64,000 nucleotides of DNA from Trichobilharzia szidati (GCA_944472155.2 OX235275.1:59103228-59167227); one strand, 5' to 3'; positions 36,538-48,990 are shown, numbered from the stretch's first letter. The notes: a model not told the origin generated them from the letters alone. A program made the numbers and translations.

Positions 36538-39500
36538 TCAACACTGTTGTTTCGACCGTAACCACTGGTGAGCAGACTACAGAAAGAAATCAAAAGTGGT
36601 GTTAGCAGATGACATGGAAAGTGGAATGTGAAGATACTTGCAACCAACATCACAACAGATGGGAAAGGATTCCCATGAACACACATCACACAGAATACCA
36701 TAATCCCTCTCTCATCAAAATACCTTCACACCTGCACCGCAAAAGTAACTGAATAGATAATTCATTATATAAACACCTATGAAACACAGAATAACAACCC
36801 CATGAAATTACATTTCGTTGCATACAAGACAACTACAAGTGACGTGATCACTAATTTTCTTGTTGTTGAACGGCATCTTGAGAAGTGATTGAGTGCTATG
36901 CGAGGGCTGATCGATACACAAGACACCCATTCTGTTTGTTCTCAGTGAATGAGTTGAATACATTTGACAAAGACTTCGTAGCAGATGCTTATTGATATTG
37001 TGAATCTTAGAGTGTTTTTAGTGTAAACGTGACAAGTGCTAAGCAGACTGACATGATTTTTCTTTTAACGTTTCATGTTTCTTGCAAATGCGAACATCAA
37101 CGGGATATTTGGAAACATTTACTGAATAAGAATGGACACAAGTGAACTCAACGACTTCTTACCGTCAGTCTGTCGGCGAGGTCTTCATATATTGGCAATA
37201 ACCCTGAAATTTGATTGAAATCCTGTGTGAGTGAACAGTTTACAACGCAGAATATGAAACAATCAATTTGAGCTACCTATGTAAACTCTAGTGACATATA
37301 GAAGAGCATCGAGTATAACCTCTAAACAGAATTCATCCACGTGATTTCGTATGCTGTCAAATTGCTGTCAGATTGTTTCATGAGTATGAGTGGCTCACTG
37401 TGATGTCACTTTTTCCGCTGTTCGGATGTGATATCCATAGACATTTGCGTCATTTTTGTTGTTATATGTTATTACAACAGAGACTTGGATGCATGGATAT
37501 TTCAAAATAATCTAACGATGTTCGTAGACTCTATCATGAACATTATATATGTTTATGCATATATGTATATATAATATATATATACGCATATATATATATG
37601 TGCGTATGAATACAGCGAAGGTTTACTTTCTACCTACCTTTTATTTCCTCACGTGTATTGATTTCGTCATATGCTTGAGATACTAAGAGATTCCAGCTTC
37701 TGATACCTACAAAAAACAACAGTGAATGAAGAGCAAAATAAAGATTAGTGAAATCGTATATTGAATTCCACTGACTAAAGGTGAAGTCATGCCTGCTGCA
37801 ATCATCTAGCAGTATTATACTTCTCTCCCAAGATACTATGAACTTAATACTCCTAAGGGATATTTTGCATTGAAACAAGTTGATGTCTCCAGTAGGAAAT
37901 ATGCCAACGCTCACTTTAGACCCACGAAGTGTAACAATATTAAGGTAGGTGGCATCTAAGAGAGTGATCTCAATGTTTTAACATTATTCCTGAATGCGAG
38001 ATGCACACAGGGTGATAGTAACATATACCCAAGCACTCAGGGTTTACTTTCACTCCTCAGACAAGTTTCAAGAAATCAATTCGAGCGTCAAGTGAGATTC
38101 TGTCTGCCTGATTGTTTCGCATCATCCATCACTGACAACAGCTACACCTGCATTGTCGGTGGTGTGCTTAGTGATTTCTGCAAATGTCTAAAGCACTTGA
38201 TCAAACAAAAGCCGTAGAAGTACAGAGAATCATGAATGAATATTATTACAGATCGAAAAATACCTTGAGAAGAGATATTTGGCCGTAAGTCATTGACACA
38301 TCCTTGATATCTAGGTCCATATCTACTGTCTGCACCTACATTAGGCATAATTGTGAATGACAGAGTGTTCACAAAAATCGATAGAATGTAATGAACATGT
38401 GCATGAAATTGTTATTCATACAAATCACGTAGTAACTCACGTATTGTCAGCTCTCCTGAAATTGAAATGATTTGTGTCTGTGTGAGTGTTCGTGTGTGAA
38501 GTAGAGGTTAGTCATAAATCGGTATACACTAAAAGATGAGTTGTTCTTAAGATGGAGACTGTTATTCTGTTAACACGTCGTCTTCAATTGCAGATACTCC
38601 AACTGTGTTCGAAGACTAACTTGATGTAATTCAGTTGATGGTTATTTTACAGTGGAAAGTTTGGTTCCCATTTTGACCGGCTTACGACTCGAAGGTTGAA
38701 TGTACCTCCACTTACAAAAGAATGATTGTGTTCCCACTTGAAGATTTCAATTCAGCGCAAACCGTCTTCAAATTCATAGGTGTTTTCTATGCGGTCACCT
38801 AGAAATCAGATCTCCCAGCATTCCTACACCAAACACCATCATATAAGTAACACCCCCTATATATTAAACGGCAGTGAGTGAACAAAATGCCAGAGGATGT
38901 AATGTTTAAGTGCATGATATTGTTATTCAAACAAAGCACGAGGTAACTCACGTACTTTTCAGAAATTCTGAAATAAAAATGATTCGTTTCTGTGTGAGTA
39001 TTCATGTGTGAAGTAGAGGTTAGTCATAAATCGGTAGACAGTAAAATATGAGTTGTTCTTAAGATGGAGACTGTTATTCTGTTAACACGTCGTCTTCAAT
39101 TGCAGATACTCCAACTGTGTTTGAAGACTAACTTTACGTAATTCAGTTGATGGTTATTTTACAGTGGAAAGTTTGGTTCCAATTTTGACCTGCTTACGAC
39201 TCGATGGTTGAATGTATCTCCACTTACAAACGAATGATTATGTTCCCACTTGAAGATTTCAATTCAGCGCAAACCGTCTTCAAATTCAAGGGTGCTTCCT
39301 ATGCGGTCAACTGCAAATCAGATCACGCAGCATTCCTACACCAAACACCATCACTCAAGTAATTCCATCAAATATCTAAACAGGACATTCACATATTACT
39401 GTTCAATTCAAAATACTGATTTCAATGCCTGTATCGCCCATGAGAGCATCAAATTCATCAGATGCACCAAGCGAATGATCCACCTTCTTCATCTATGTTC

Positions 39501-42500
39501 AGACCACAGTGATTCAGGTTATCACCAATCATGTTGATTGTTGCAGCGAGGTGTAGGACCAGAATTTACAATAATCACAGAGTGAATAGCTCTAGATTAT
39601 AGAAAAACATACTTTTATCTTCCTCTAATATGGGTTTGTATCGCTGAAGAGTCCATTTTATGTCCTGAACAAGTTCAACTGCAAAAATAACGGAGGATGA
39701 AGTTTCAGAGGTTATGAGAAATATAATAGAATCTGAGGCAGAATCCCTAATTCATGCTCAATATTCTCAACACAAATATTCAGCTCATTTCGCATCGATT
39801 CGTGTCACATCCGATCATGTTGATGATGATAATGGTGAAGGTGAATATGTTTGTGATTCGCATATGCACCTTTCAAGTCGTAATACACAGCATTTTCAAA
39901 TTTCACTCTAAATTATTGCAAAGCAAATTTACATATATTTGCTTACCATATTCCTCAAAGAGGACTCGCAATGACGCTATCATCGCTGAAACCGTGTATG
40001 AAACGATGGAGAAAGCAGTCAATGGACGACAATCGCCTCGTGCAATAATTTCAATAATTATTCTCATGTACATAATTATGAATACAAATATTTATGCCAA
40101 ACGAGACGAAGCATGCTGAACCTTATAATCATAATAATCTTTCGTCTACCATAGAGTTCTGACTGTCAGTCGTGGGAAACACCTCTTTCTCTTTTTGATG
40201 TTGTTGTGTTCTCTGAGCTGGAGAGTTAATTTGCGAAGCTTTCATCACCCTACTGGGTGACATCTTCAGCGCATACTTCAATTTGAAGTGAGCTTTTAGA
40301 TTTCTCCACGAGTTTATTATTCATCTTTCCTGGCGACGTTGGACATGATTGGTTGTTTTTGTCTGTTTTCACACCTTCTAGGTTACTTGTATTGCTAGTT
40401 TTTGTCCGATTGAGGTATACAATGCTGTGACGTCGAAGGATATCATTATCTCTTGTTCATCTATTTGGATGCCTCTGATTTTCTCTAGGAATTGGATAGC
40501 GGAGTTGATGGAGTGATCACAAGATTCCGTTAGGTGTTTTAGTTTTCTGTATAATTCTTTGGATAAATTGTATGTTGGAGTTCCTGGTAGTGATACAAAT
40601 TGTCGTAACGGGATATTTGGCTTGTGTATTTTGGGTCTGCCGTAGAATCGGGGTAGGACTGATCCACTGGATTTCATTCGCCATTGGTCTTGTTTTGTGA
40701 TTTGTCCAGTTTTGGTAAGCTTGTTTAAGGTCCTTTGGATGCGGTTGACCAGTGTTTGTATGGGATTTGTTGGGAGCAGTTGATATACATCCTCGTCTTT
40801 GAGTAGTTCTTCAGCTTTCTTGGTGTATTCTTCTCTGTCCATGATTACTGTTGTTCTTCCTTTGTTGGCTGGTAGAATGACGATGTCCTTCCTGTTTTTC
40901 AGCTTTTTGGGGGCCTTTAGTTCTTGAGAGTTGAGTTGTGTGTGTTGTTTTTTCTGTTTGACCATTGGAACAATTGTTCGGCGAATCTCTTCCTGTGTTT
41001 CCTCCTTTAAGTTTGATGATTTGAACAATGATTCAAGGGCAACGAAGAAATCAGTTTTCGAGGCATCTCCGGTGTTGTAGTTTAATCCTTTTTGTAGTAG
41101 TTGTTGTTCCATTTTTGATAGTGGTTGTTTTGATAGGTTGACTACGCAGTCTATGGGTGTAGTGTCTGGTTGTTGTTTTCTAATCTTAGCTAGCTTGGTT
41201 TCGAGGACTTTTCGTCTTTGTTCTCTGTGTTTTCTACTTGAAAATGTAAGTGCGGTGATCAGCGTTGACAGGTGTTCCTGGTTGAGGGTTTTCTCTAGTT
41301 TTTCTTTTTGAACATCTATTATTTGTTGATATTTCTTGATCCGATAATGTGCGTCTGTAATCATTAATTTGACCATTCGCCTTCCACATTGTTCGGCTAA
41401 TTTCCATCCAATTGAGCAGTTGACTAGTGGTTTTTATCTTACACTGGTCCGTAGGATTTGATGACAAAGGCATTTGTGGAGAAAGAATAATTGTTCTCTG
41501 GTGGATCCTTGCCTTTTGGCGAAGTCTTCCCACTTTCGAACAGAGAGAAGTGTTTCCCGCTCGTAAGATTTAGATATGATAGAGAAGACTTGTAGCTCAG
41601 GTCAATATCAGGTTTGATTGCAGAAGCAGTGATGCAAAGGCTCGAGAACATAATTCTACCAAAGATCAAACCCAAGATTTGGATACGCTACGTAGACGAC
41701 ACATTTGTAATTATCAAAAGAAACGAGTTAGATAAAGCTCACAATCTGATAAACAACGTCTTCAACGACACCAAATTCACAAGAGGAGAGGAATCAGAAA
41801 ACCAAATCCCATTTTTGGACGTCTTAGTCAAGCGAACAACGACAGGAGAATAAGAAACTCAAGTCTGTAGGAAACCAACTCACACAGACCAAATCCTGAA
41901 TTACAACAGCAACAATTCAATAGCACACAAGAGGAATTGCATACAAACACTATTCAAGAGAGCCAGGACTCATTGCAGCACTCCCACCTCAAGGAAAATT
42001 GAAGAAAAATATCTAATGGACGTCTTCCAAAAGAATGGATATCCAAGGAATTTCATCAAAAGACATATACCTCCAAGCCAACCTATCAAACCAAAAGCCC
42101 CCAAGGAAAGCACAAAGAAAATCGCCTTACCATGTATAAAAGACATCTCAGAAATCACTACAAGACTCTTCAAACCTTTAGGAATTGACGTCGTACACAA
42201 ACCAACAAAGTCACTTCACTCAATTCTATGTCAACCAAAAGACTCAACAGCGAAGGAAGATAAAACCAACATCATCTACAAAGTAGATTGCATCAACTGC
42301 GAAAAACACTACATTGGCCAAAGTGGACGTCCCCTTCGTCTTCGTATCCACGAACATAAGCTAGCTGTCAAAAGACATGATATCCATACAGACAACCAAG
42401 GACATCAATTCGACTGGGACAACGTTCAAATATTAGACAGAGGAAACAACAAGAATGCTAGAGAATTTTTAGAAGTTTGGCATTCCAGTGAATCATCAAT

Positions 42501-45500
42501 CAATAGACACATCGAGATAGACAAAATTTATCAACCAATGAGAAAGAAACGTCACACACAAAGGGTCAAAGTTCAAGCCAAAGAAACAATGAGTGACAAT
42601 ACAAGTAACCTAGAAGGTGTGAAAACAGACAAAAACAACCAATCATGTCCAACGTCGCCAGGAAAGATGAATAATAAACTCGTGGAGAAATCTAAAAGCT
42701 CACTTCAAATTGAAGTATGCGCTGAAGATGTCACCCAGTAGGGTGATGAAAGCTTCGCAAATTAACTCTCCAGCTCAGAGAACACAACAACATCAAAATT
42801 ATCCACCTGAGCTACAAGTCTTCTCTATGATATCTACCTCTTTGTTTACTCAAAATGATGAGAACATCTAACTCTATAGATTCCTAATCACAGTCAGCTC
42901 AAAAACTCCAATGCAGTAAGCCTATTTCTGAGTTGAGTAGGCATCACACAAAGAAATAGACGGATGTCAGCATTGTGCCCCACTAGTCAGATAGATAACA
43001 CACCTAGGTAGGTAGGATAAAACTTTATTCAGATGCTCAGTGTTGTTGTGAATGGATGTTTTCAAGGTAGACAAAAGCTGCAAGATGTATCAACAAAACC
43101 CATCAGCGTGACAGTTTCTTCGTGTGAAATGTTTGTATCGAGAATATCATCAGAAGGATGATTTTATAGAAGGACAATAGAGGAAAATCACAAACCCTTG
43201 GAGATGTCCGGTTTATAGTATGTTTGGTAATTGTAGTTTATACAATCGACATCTGAAAATGTAAATTCATTGAAATCCACAAATGATCAACCTACATTGA
43301 TCAATCTTTTTTGTGTCACTGGGAAACGCGTTTTTCAGATCATCTGCAAAAAATACAATGAGATGGGTGAGGAATGTACAATCGATGAATTAACTCCCAC
43401 TTTCTCTCTCTCTCAATCTGTTAGGCTGTAATCACTTTTTGTATGCTAGTTGTGATCGCAGAGGATATCTATTCCTCCCATTCTGTATACATCTCATTCC
43501 AGATGACTGAGCTCAAAGAATCTGCACTATATCTGACCATTGCGTTACGATAAGCTTCATGCTCACTCACTTATTACCTAGCAAGACAACACACTGATAT
43601 TCGTGTGAGGCTGGGTGACTATCTTACTGGATTTCCTACTGAGCTCTGTTCATGCGTAAGCGACAAATTATAAACGGCCCGTTGGTTATTGAATAAGACG
43701 AAGTTAATTTCAGTGGTTGGAGGTGAAACTCTGTGAGAGAGAGTTATTTCAAAAGTGAAAACACTTTCCTTGAATAAAGGTGGGTTAACGTGAACCAGAG
43801 TAGGAAATGTGATGAATAACATATTCCATGTTTTACCTGTAATTATTCCAGAAATTCTTTGCAGATGATATATTCTCTCGTCGTATCTCGTATTCAACTC
43901 TGTGAATAAATATAACTTGTTAATGTATATCATCCTCGAAATATCGTTGTCATAGTTTAAAATATGCGATGTTGTTTCATGATTTTGGAGAATCCTTCAC
44001 ATGCATAGTCTATTCCCCATGACAATAATTTGCATCAGGTAATCATTAAAAATACGTCTCTGACGCTAGTGTCACGCTTGTGAACACAGCAATCCTACAA
44101 AAAATTCTTACAACAAATCACCACAAATATTGTCTCAACCTGAGTGTAAAGTTCATCAGAAGTGAACAGTTGCAAATACACCTATTGATTTTATTCAGTT
44201 CTGAATTTGCTACATTTGCAAGAATCTTGGATGAACAAAGTTATCCGACTGGTTCACTGCTGAGCAAAACGGCATTTCAAGGAGAGGCAAACGGTGAACT
44301 TACTCACTTTTAGAACTGTCGACAATCTCGTTGAAATTGTCAGCCTGTCGTTTCAACAAATTCGTTTCTAAAATGTAAACGCAATGGAATATGGGTCAGG
44401 CGAATATGTAAAAATGACTCGTGGATGGAAATCGTCTTCTCATACTGTTGAGACGATATGAGAGGAGCGGAATAGAATGAGGTGACATCTCTACTAAAAC
44501 TGCTACTGTTACAATCTTCCTAACATAATGCAAATTTATTAGGATTGTTGTAAACTTCCACTTACTTTTAGCATCAACGCAATCCTCCTCTTTCTTTGTG
44601 CTACCAAATCCTCCAACTAGAAAGAAATTAAGGAATAGATGCGTGGATGAAACATTCTTGCCTGTATTTAAATACAGTACAAGGAAGATGGGAGTATAAA
44701 TAATCTGAGTATCGAAACACTCAGCTTATATGTTCTCTGTATTACCATCAGAGTCGGTGTATTATGACCGTCCGCCCATAATAGAAGATTAGATGAATTA
44801 AGGCTTGTGAATTTGGTAGGTTCAGTTGACGTGCTTTCCAATTAATAATAATACTAAAAATGATGTACTTTATTCCAAAAACAGTACTTATAATACAGAA
44901 TGGAATTCTCAGCATTTGTCACAAATTGCATCTGATTTACTCAAAATATAATTAAAATTAAAAATTAAGACTAAATTAACCGGAGGTATTTGTCCAAATT
45001 TGCGATATAAAGTCGAAAATATTCGAGAGATTGAGATTATTAAATATAATAATAATAACAGTGAGTTTGTTTCAAACGGTACTGTCGATTCAGTTTGGAA
45101 ACTTTAGCATGTTATAGATTATTGGATCTAATGTTCTGTTTATATAGTTAGGTGAGGGGAAACACAAAATTAACAGTTATAACACAACTTAAATTATGTT
45201 CACATTTATGAAAAAAATAAACAAAACAAAAATTGAGAGGATTATTAATAGAAGAAATACATTAACAATAAAGTTTGATGCTGTAAGAGTGGAGGAAATG
45301 GTTTATCTAGTGGTGAAAAGAAGGTTAGTTAGTTCATGCCTGACACCGCCAGCTGTGATTTCGAGATGAGCATGGTTATTTCATGGGACAACACGTGCTG
45401 ACAAAACATTAAAAGAATTAATCCAAGATCTCAGAAACGACATTATACATGTGGATGTCATTGCACGTTGCACACTGCCTCTTGTCGTAATCCAGCAGTT

Positions 45501-45706
45501 ACCTCCTAATTTATGATCTGTCAGATATTCATAGGATAGACCTGTGTGACACCACGTAGTATTCAATACAAATTTCATATATAAACCCAGTGAAAATATT
45601 GGATAAATCTGCACAAAATGGTTCAGCATTATTTACCTTTAACAATAGAAGCACAGTGAAGCAGAACAATAATGACTGTGACAAGCGACAGTGAAGGATG
45701 CACCAT
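36538..45706 (-). CDS. Multi-exon secreted protein, copy C (exon 5 frameshifted)
   Basis: Exons on the minus strand are 45706-45637, 44616-44566, 44367-44308, 43899-43837, 43343-43196, 39985-39947, 39678-39613, 38329-38264, 37706-37638, 37203-37163 and 36576-36538. Lengths match copy B exactly except exon 5, which is 148 nt rather than 147. One base is gained where B has ACACAAAACA, and a TGA follows. Because exon 5 is phase 1-1, leaving it out restores an open 564-nt message (187 aa). The signal peptide is kept as VTVIIVLLHCASIVKG, and the last exon ends KQQC then TGA. Most exon differences from B change the amino acid, for example T to Y, Y to H, A to E and Q to K. It could be a recent pseudogene or an exon-skipping gene. 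Confidence 0.6.
38444..38455 (-). pseudogene. Micro-exon 2, copy C, donor lost
   Basis: The second tandem unit has TTTCAG followed by GAGAGCTGACAA, but the next bases are TACGTG. The G of the GT donor is deleted, so this micro-exon cannot be spliced as in copy B. Confidence 0.4.
38956..38967 (-). CDS. Candidate 12-nt micro-exon 1, copy C
   Basis: Identical in sequence to micro-exon 1 of copy B (K-F-L-K in phase 1), with both TTTCAG and GTACGTGAG present on the minus strand. Confidence 0.42.
40193..40394 (-). repeat. PLE inverted end, left
   Basis: This is the reverse complement of 42597-42798, almost without difference. It includes the hairpin GTCACCCAGTAGGGTGAT with CTGAAGA before and GAAA after on the minus strand, which is of interest as a hammerhead-like core. 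Confidence 0.85.
40378..41604 (-). CDS. PLE reverse transcriptase, N-terminal half
   Basis: The main open frame (41376-40378) holds VILPANKGRTTVIMDREEY, an N-terminal PLE motif, then FYGRPKIHKPNIPLRQFVS, GTPTYNLSKELYRKL and the motif A block ISFDVTALYTSI. It then stops. An internal deletion joins it at about 40394 directly to the element 3' end, so the palm YVDD box and nuclease are missing from this part. The start region 41376-41604 is in other frames (LTSGKHFSLFESGKTSP) because of small indels. Confidence 0.8.
41605..42741 (+). CDS. PLE reverse transcriptase C-terminus and GIY-YIG endonuclease
   Basis: One frame is open except for a TAA at 41851-41853. It starts in SGLIAEAVMQRLE, has the catalytic box WIRYVDDTFVIIK, IPFLDVLVKR, then VCRKPTHTDQILN, a linker, and the nuclease block IIYKVDCINCEKHYIGQSG with the conserved R, H and E residues following (LRLRIHEHK). 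It ends close to the 3' terminus. PLEs encode an RT fused to a GIY-YIG nuclease. The remaining half of the RT is in the inverted part on the left. Confidence 0.85.
42597..42798 (+). repeat. PLE inverted end, right
   Basis: Plus-strand 3' end of the element. Just beyond it (42804-42836) are about 30 bases, CCTGAGCTACAAGTCTTCTC and onward, that recur inverted at the central junction near 41570-41600. This is a short extension beyond the terminal repeat of the type described for Penelope elements. Confidence 0.85.
44822..45290 (-). mobile_element. CR1-like 3' fragment in intron 1 of copy C
   Basis: Inverted counterpart of the fragment at 14845-15300, with TATTCCAAAAACAGTACTTA near its outer end. 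It shows that the insertion is older than the B/C duplication. Confidence 0.55.
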
Positions 45707-46060
45707 GATTAATTCGTCTGTTGAAAACCATCTGTACTTATTCTGGTGAGTATTCTACTGACAGCCTTCAAGTAAAATTTGATTGGAAGATGAGAAATTG
45801 AGTGACAGACATGTTCGTTAAGATTCAAATATGAACTCCGACCAATTATGAACAGTATCAACTTTAGTTTTATTAGACAGTGAGTAGTAACCATCCAATG
45901 TAGAATCTCCTCCTATTTTCTCATCAAATAACACATTACAACGACATATGGACCAATGAAGGACAGTGTCGTGATGATGTCAGGTTTCCAATGGTGAAGT
46001 GTTATCTGTCGTGTTAACAGACCAACAAGACAACTTGTCGTGTATATCGTGACAAATATA

Positions 46061-46539
46061 ATCAGAAGGATCATGGAAACAAACTTACAATAAATGATTT
46101 TATAACTGGAAAAATAGGATGAATTGAATGAAGACAAAGAGAGATAATTACACACACAGATAACAAAACAAAAAACTGAAGGATAAGGGAACATACCGAA
46201 CTAAGTCCATGGTAGTTTTAAAGGCTGGACTAGTTTCTTTTGAACACATAGCTTCGGATTTTCGATGCATATGGCGAGAGCTTCCGCATTACAAAGAAGT
46301 CGGAAGCACACTGTCTTTCGTAGATTTTTGTTCACTTTGTAAATGACTCTAAATGATGAGCCGGTTGAGATTCTGTGACAGGTATTGACAAGATGTTCAG
46401 TTATTGCGCTTCTGATTGAAAGAGTGCCTCCCCTTTGCGGCCATGTTGGATGATGTTCTCTAACACGTTCTGATATCTGTCCACACTTGTAATCCGTTCA
46501 GAATAACCATTTTACAATTATATTCTTATCGTGTGTAAT
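46061..46539. other. Upstream flank of copy C, unassigned
   Basis: No gene is supported. An open frame on the minus strand (46194-45913) has hydrophobic stretches and ends CYLMRK. The same end is recognisable upstream of copy B, where it has a stop, so it is probably non-coding flank. Confidence 0.3.
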
Positions 46540-46880
46540 TTTTTTGTTTCTATGTCTCTTGTAATCTATATTCACACCACCTAACTTACATTTCAAGTTG
46601 AAATTTTTGATTTCAATTTGTTTCCATGCTCATTTTGTTCACACCTGCAATTAGTTCTAAGCCTCTTGTAATTCATATCAAGTTGAAAATAAATATCACC
46701 TTTTATTTGCCTTTAAAACTATTTCTCCAGTTATCAAATATTAATTTTGCATTCGTTGTAACTGTTATCTAATCCTATGCAATCTTGTCTCTAAGCCCCT
46801 TGTCATCTATATTCTTACCTTAAAACTTTCATATCAAGTTGAAAATTATTATCACATTCGTTACTATGTGGAATTAAGCA
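46540..46880 (+). repeat. Imperfect tandem repeat
   Basis: Units of roughly 110 bp share CTTGTAATCTATATT, then TCAAGTTGAAAA, then an ATCACC- or ATCACA-type stretch. About three diverged units are visible. Confidence 0.5.
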
Positions 46881-46916
46881 AATAAGAATTGTATCCATGT
46901 AAACTTATCTATAGAG

Positions 46917-47245
46917 ATGCGATTGTACAGCTCTTGAGAATGAAATCGCCGAAAAGATATCTTTGCTGAACTTCTTGTTCTTCTCAATCCAATGTTCCAA
47001 TGGGTATTTTCCGCGATTTAATCAAGGAATCTTCCAGTATGTGCAGTTTTTCTAAACAGTGTCGTTTTTCTGCTGTCATCTATTACTCTCGGTACTTTGC
47101 AGTCTAACATTTTGAATTTTCTAGAAGTCCTAGTAATATTTCGTGACTCGCAGAGTTCACCGAGTTGTTTGAGAGTAGAAATACTCGCGTTCGCTCTCCA
47201 CCGTGAACCTCCGGTGTGTTTATCTCTGGAGAACGGCAAAGAAAT
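46917..47245 (-). pseudogene. Penelope-like element fragment
   Basis: The minus-strand frame has KMLDCKVPRVIDDSRKTTLF, RKTAHTGRFLD and then a stop. It matches the usual PLE sequence after the RT box (FLDVL...YRKPTHTGRFL). Only this part of the element remains. The stretch 46917-46985 recurs in the insertion in intron 6 of copy B. Confidence 0.5.
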
Positions 47246-47924
47246 ACTGCCTGCTTTTCAATAGTCACCGAAACCCAGTGAGTCCGTGATCCAACTTCAT
47301 AGCCTGTTTCCGTCTGATATTCATTTATTCCTTGCTTCACTCTGTCTCTCTCACTCTATCTATTGTGAAAGCAATCAATGAAATCAATAACTAGAGGCTT
47401 CTCAACTCTGTAATCCGGACACATGCATCATCAAGTGGATTTTCTTATTGTTTCGTGTAGCAGTTGACGAAAACGTCTCTCGAAGGATAAAATATATGAC
47501 ACTACTGAAATCTACACTATAATGAAACTGGAATTCCTAATGGAAGCTCATGACATCTTGAAATGTTGCTGAAATCATATTATTCTCAGACATTCTCACG
47601 TTTCCATCAACATGACATTTGTAAACACAATGTCTCCAAATGCACTGTCATGAAATCTGCAAATTTCAAGAAATTATCGTGTGGACTGTTTCAGGCGAGC
47701 AATAATGCCATTGCATTCATCATCACATTATTCAGCAAGAGGAATCGACGATGTGTTCACCGTGTTACTGTAGTAGGAGTGCATACATGTTCGAAAACTA
47801 CCAATTAGATGTCACTTAACACACGGGTCAGTTGTGACACCACTCAGACTGAGTTCCAACATGACATCATTTTATTCAATCATGACAGCCATTCAATTTA
47901 TTGAAATTATCATTATTATTTGAA
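47246..47924. other. Unassigned stretch before segment D
   Basis: No gene or repeat is recognised. The short open frame on the plus strand at 47563-47808 has no motif and no paralogue in the window. Confidence 0.3.
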
Positions 47925-48939
47925 ACGTGAAGAGTGTGCAGCGTTGTGGATTTTTGTGATCTGGTTACCAGGGATTACGATTCACAGAGATCATGAGAAA
48001 ATATCTGTGTATGTATGACACTGTCGAATTCTCTGCAGTTTTGAAAACCATGAATCATTTTAACCAGAGAAGATGTGTGAACGGGAATAGCGATTTAGCA
48101 ATACTCCCTAACTTCACTGCTTCACGTTCGTGATTTCGAGATGACAGCGTTATGCTCACAGACCAGTTGTAACATTTATCATCTACGAAATACTCATCAT
48201 CGATTTCAAATCACCACAACATCAGAATTGAATCACCTTCATATATTAACAAACTTATTAATTAATTAGTTAATTAGTTAACTTCAGTCTGTGTCTTCTA
48301 CATTATGCTACACAATACTTCCATTCACTGACTTCTCTCTTCATTCACCGTACGTCTTTCATTCATGTCGGTCATCCATCTTACCATCTGGCACACAAAC
48401 AAACAGACAATGAGAATTTTAGCAGTAGATCAATACATACACACGACGCGTTAATCCCTCTGAAGTTCCCGCATCACAAATTAATTCAGCACCTTTGTTT
48501 TATTGATTTATTCAGCTCTGAAAACTAAGGAGACGATTTCGTAAAAACTCATTTGCTCACATGAACACCTTGTGAGTTCATTCAGTGTGTAGGTGAGTGT
48601 GTGCGTGCGTGTTAGTTCCTGTTCACTCTCATTAGAAATCTGATTCGTTTGATGTCAGTTAGATAAAACAAAGCTTATTATCTTTTCGATGATCGGTGTT
48701 CATTTGACCTCCAGTCACTGTCGGCTGTCAAGTCTGGGTTATGAGACTGGCAGAACATTCTCTCTGACAAGACGACTGAACTAAAATCGTACGATATTTG
48801 AAATTCGGATGTTGAATTTCGGAATTGTGTTCAATGTTGAAATAGTGGGTGAAATACAAATAATACAGCCTTGTTGTCTCTGGTCGCACATTCTGTCTTA
48901 TTATTGTAACTCTGATATAGAAATCCCCAATAATCTCGA

Positions 48940-48990
48940 TGTATATATATATATATACATGTATATATATATATGTATATAATTATACAT
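48940..48990. repeat. (TA)n-rich microsatellite
   Basis: Alternating TA with a few CA and GT steps, nearly self-complementary, near the internal junction of segment D. Similar AT runs are found in the intron after exon 9 of copies A, B and C (near 1400, 20400 and 37560). Confidence 0.8.

Larger units (their letters stand above)
38330..39355 (-). repeat. Tandem duplication inside intron 7, copy C
   Basis: Two units of about 510 bp start at 39355 and 38843 on the minus strand, the counterpart of 18520-19640 in copy B. Neither unit has the small insertion seen in the second B unit. Confidence 0.75.
40189..42836. mobile_element. Penelope-like element, head-to-head inverted, in intron 5 of copy C
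   Basis: Two parts of one PLE meet near 41604. The left part reads leftward and carries the N-terminal half of the reverse transcriptase. The right part reads rightward and carries the YVDD box and the GIY-YIG nuclease. The outer ends are inverted copies of the same 202-bp 3' sequence (40193-40394 and 42597-42798). CCTCTTT flanks both sides (40182-40188 and 42837-42843), and the matching intron of copy B has no insert, which supports a 7-bp target duplication. Confidence 0.85.
31655..46060 (-). repeat. Paralogous segment C (inverted, gene plus downstream DNA)
   Basis: This is the longest copy of the unit. Read on the minus strand it matches segment B from its start to about 34650 and segment A from its exon 7 region to 11430. 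Its gene is therefore colinear with B, and its downstream DNA is colinear with A, including the PLE remnant. With B it forms an inverted repeat whose arms are about 9 kb and whose spacer is about 11 kb. Confidence 0.8.

Noticed and set aside
46194..46300. Multi-pass membrane protein exon upstream of copy C (45913-46194)
   Set aside because: The corresponding frame upstream of copy B has a stop, and no splice context links it to another exon.
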